Source: Paracoccaceae bacterium (GTDB taxonomy: Bacteria; Pseudomonadota; Alphaproteobacteria; Rhodobacterales; Rhodobacteraceae). Taken from it: a DNA stretch of 32,270 bases. The DNA lies in assembly GCA_019090795.1 (NCBI GenBank), contig JAHRVG010000077.1, positions 1 through 32,270 of the forward strand, written 5' to 3'. Below are positions 31,690 to 32,270 of this stretch, piece by piece. The translations under genes and the position numbers were made by a program. Within the stretch, counting starts at the first letter, position 1; the number at the start of each line of letters is the position of its first letter. Under the pieces are notes generated by a model that ran no database searches, was not told the DNA's origin, and worked only from the letters and a program-made list of their open reading frames with translations.

Positions 31690-32270
31690 CTACTTTCGGT
31701 TCGCCATACTTCGGACCCGTTCCAGAATTTGACGGGCCTCATAGGGTGACAGCCCTTGTCCCGTCAGACGGATTGTCAGCCCGTTCTCGAACAGATCAGC
31801 CTTCACCACCCCACCAGATGCCAAACCCAGTGCTTCTAATTTTTGCCCAGCCGCAACGGTCGCAGGTCGCCCGCCCCGCGCCGGGTCTTTCTCAGCTTTC
31901 TCGGTCGCCATCACTGCATCCAGAACCTGCGTCTCCTCTGCAGCAGAGCCCGACACACTCTGCGCCAAGGCTTGCCGAAACGGCTCTGCCCCCATTGCGC
32001 GCAAACTCGCAGCCAACTGCAAACCCGCGCGTTCAGACAGATCAGTAGGAAAGGCCAGTAAATCCCCAAGTGATTCATGAATCATTGCAAAGCTGCGGAT
32101 CTTGGATCGCTTCGCCTTTGAGGCAGAAGCAAATAATTCGTTAACAGCCGCCTGCACAGATTCAAACACGCCCTGCCCCGCCGCAACCGCCGCCAGCCGC
32201 CCCCGTTCATAGTGGCTCAGGTTGGCGCGGATTTCGTTCTCCTCCACCATCGCGACATAAGCCTCCGTTG
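31690..32270 (-). CDS. parB: ParB/RepB-family plasmid partition protein (partial, C-terminal part)
   Basis: The minus strand is open from the right edge to the stop at 31690, so the N-terminus lies outside the window. The visible 193 residues start TEAYVAMVEENEIRANLSHYERGRLA, the end of the ParB nuclease-like domain followed by the segment that leads to DNA binding. They continue with ASKAKRSKIRSFAMIHESLGDLLAFPTDLSERAGLQLA, characteristic of the plasmid partition ParB/RepB proteins of alphaproteobacteria. The C-terminal part contains a basic linker and LTGQGLSPYEARQILERVRSM. In a repABC plasmid repC would come next on this strand, but it does not. So this is either the ParB of another replicon type or a displaced copy. 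Confidence 0.77.
   Translation of the reverse strand, partial: TEAYVAMVEENEIRANLSHYERGRLAAVAAGQGVFESVQAAVNELFASASKAKRSKIRSFAMIHESLGDLLAFPTDLSERAGLQLAASLRAMGAEPFRQALAQSVSGSAAEETQVLDAVMATEKAEKDPARGGRPATVAAGQKLEALGLASGGVVKADLFENGLTIRLTGQGLSPYEARQILERVRSMANRK

Noticed and set aside
31690-32270. RepB of a complete repABC operon
   Set aside because: repC should follow on the minus strand but the next 300 bases are non-coding and then an amidohydrolase is found; only the general ParB/RepB assignment is kept.

Overview
The window is Alphaproteobacterial DNA, most likely from the Rhodobacterales (roseobacter) or a close relative. I infer this from codon use, protein style and the combination of a bad/hba-like aromatic island, an alpha-type ubiD-ubiTUV locus and a plasmid-type ParB. 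A partial ParB-family partition gene at the right edge suggests that this end belongs to, or came from, an extrachromosomal replicon.

Layout, left to right. Bases 1-2.5 kb hold an accessory edge on the minus strand: the N-terminal part of a Gln/Thr-rich, possibly FliK-like protein, an RpoH-like sigma factor and an unrecognised 248-residue protein. An IS5-type transposase remnant follows. From 2.8 to 30.2 kb lies an anaerobic aromatic-degradation island: a benzoate/4-hydroxybenzoate-CoA ligase; O2-independent ubiquinone genes (ubiD, divergent from ubiTUV); an alkB-P450 oxygenase pair; a Crp/Fnr regulator; a BadL-like acetyltransferase with a BadM-like Rrf2 regulator; 4-hydroxybenzoyl-CoA reductase (hcrCAB) followed by a DUF2249 protein and a polytopic membrane protein; an MdaB-like quinone reductase; a hemerythrin with a tandem-GNAT protein; a PsiE-like protein; class I benzoyl-CoA reductase (bcrCBAD, equivalent to badDEFG) preceded by dienoyl-CoA hydratase (dch) and followed by a flavodoxin; and a divergent 2-oxoacid oxidoreductase (korAB). 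A hippurate-hydrolase-like M20 amidase and the ParB fragment close the window.

How the genes fit together (inference from families). Hippurate could be cleaved to benzoate. The ligase makes benzoyl-CoA or 4-hydroxybenzoyl-CoA, and HcrCAB removes the 4-hydroxyl group. KorAB supplies low-potential electrons, which the flavodoxin (no ferredoxin gene is visible) may carry to BcrCBAD. Dch hydrates the resulting dienoyl-CoA. Later ring-opening genes (had, oah or badKHI) and an aromatic-acid transporter are not in the window. UbiD/UbiT/UbiU/UbiV would allow ubiquinone synthesis without O2.

The most interesting signal is regulatory. A partly palindromic element with half-sites like TATTTAGGTA arranged as GTA-N6-TAC occurs four times: before the CoA ligase, between badLM and hcr, before the hemerythrin operon, and between dch-bcr and kor. 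It is a good candidate operator for the BadM-like protein. A second element, TTGACGATCGTCAA, occurs exactly twice: between ubiD and ubiTUV, and between the P450-alkB operon and the Crp/Fnr gene. It probably marks that regulator's own targets. No tRNA, rRNA, CRISPR array or intact insertion sequence was seen.
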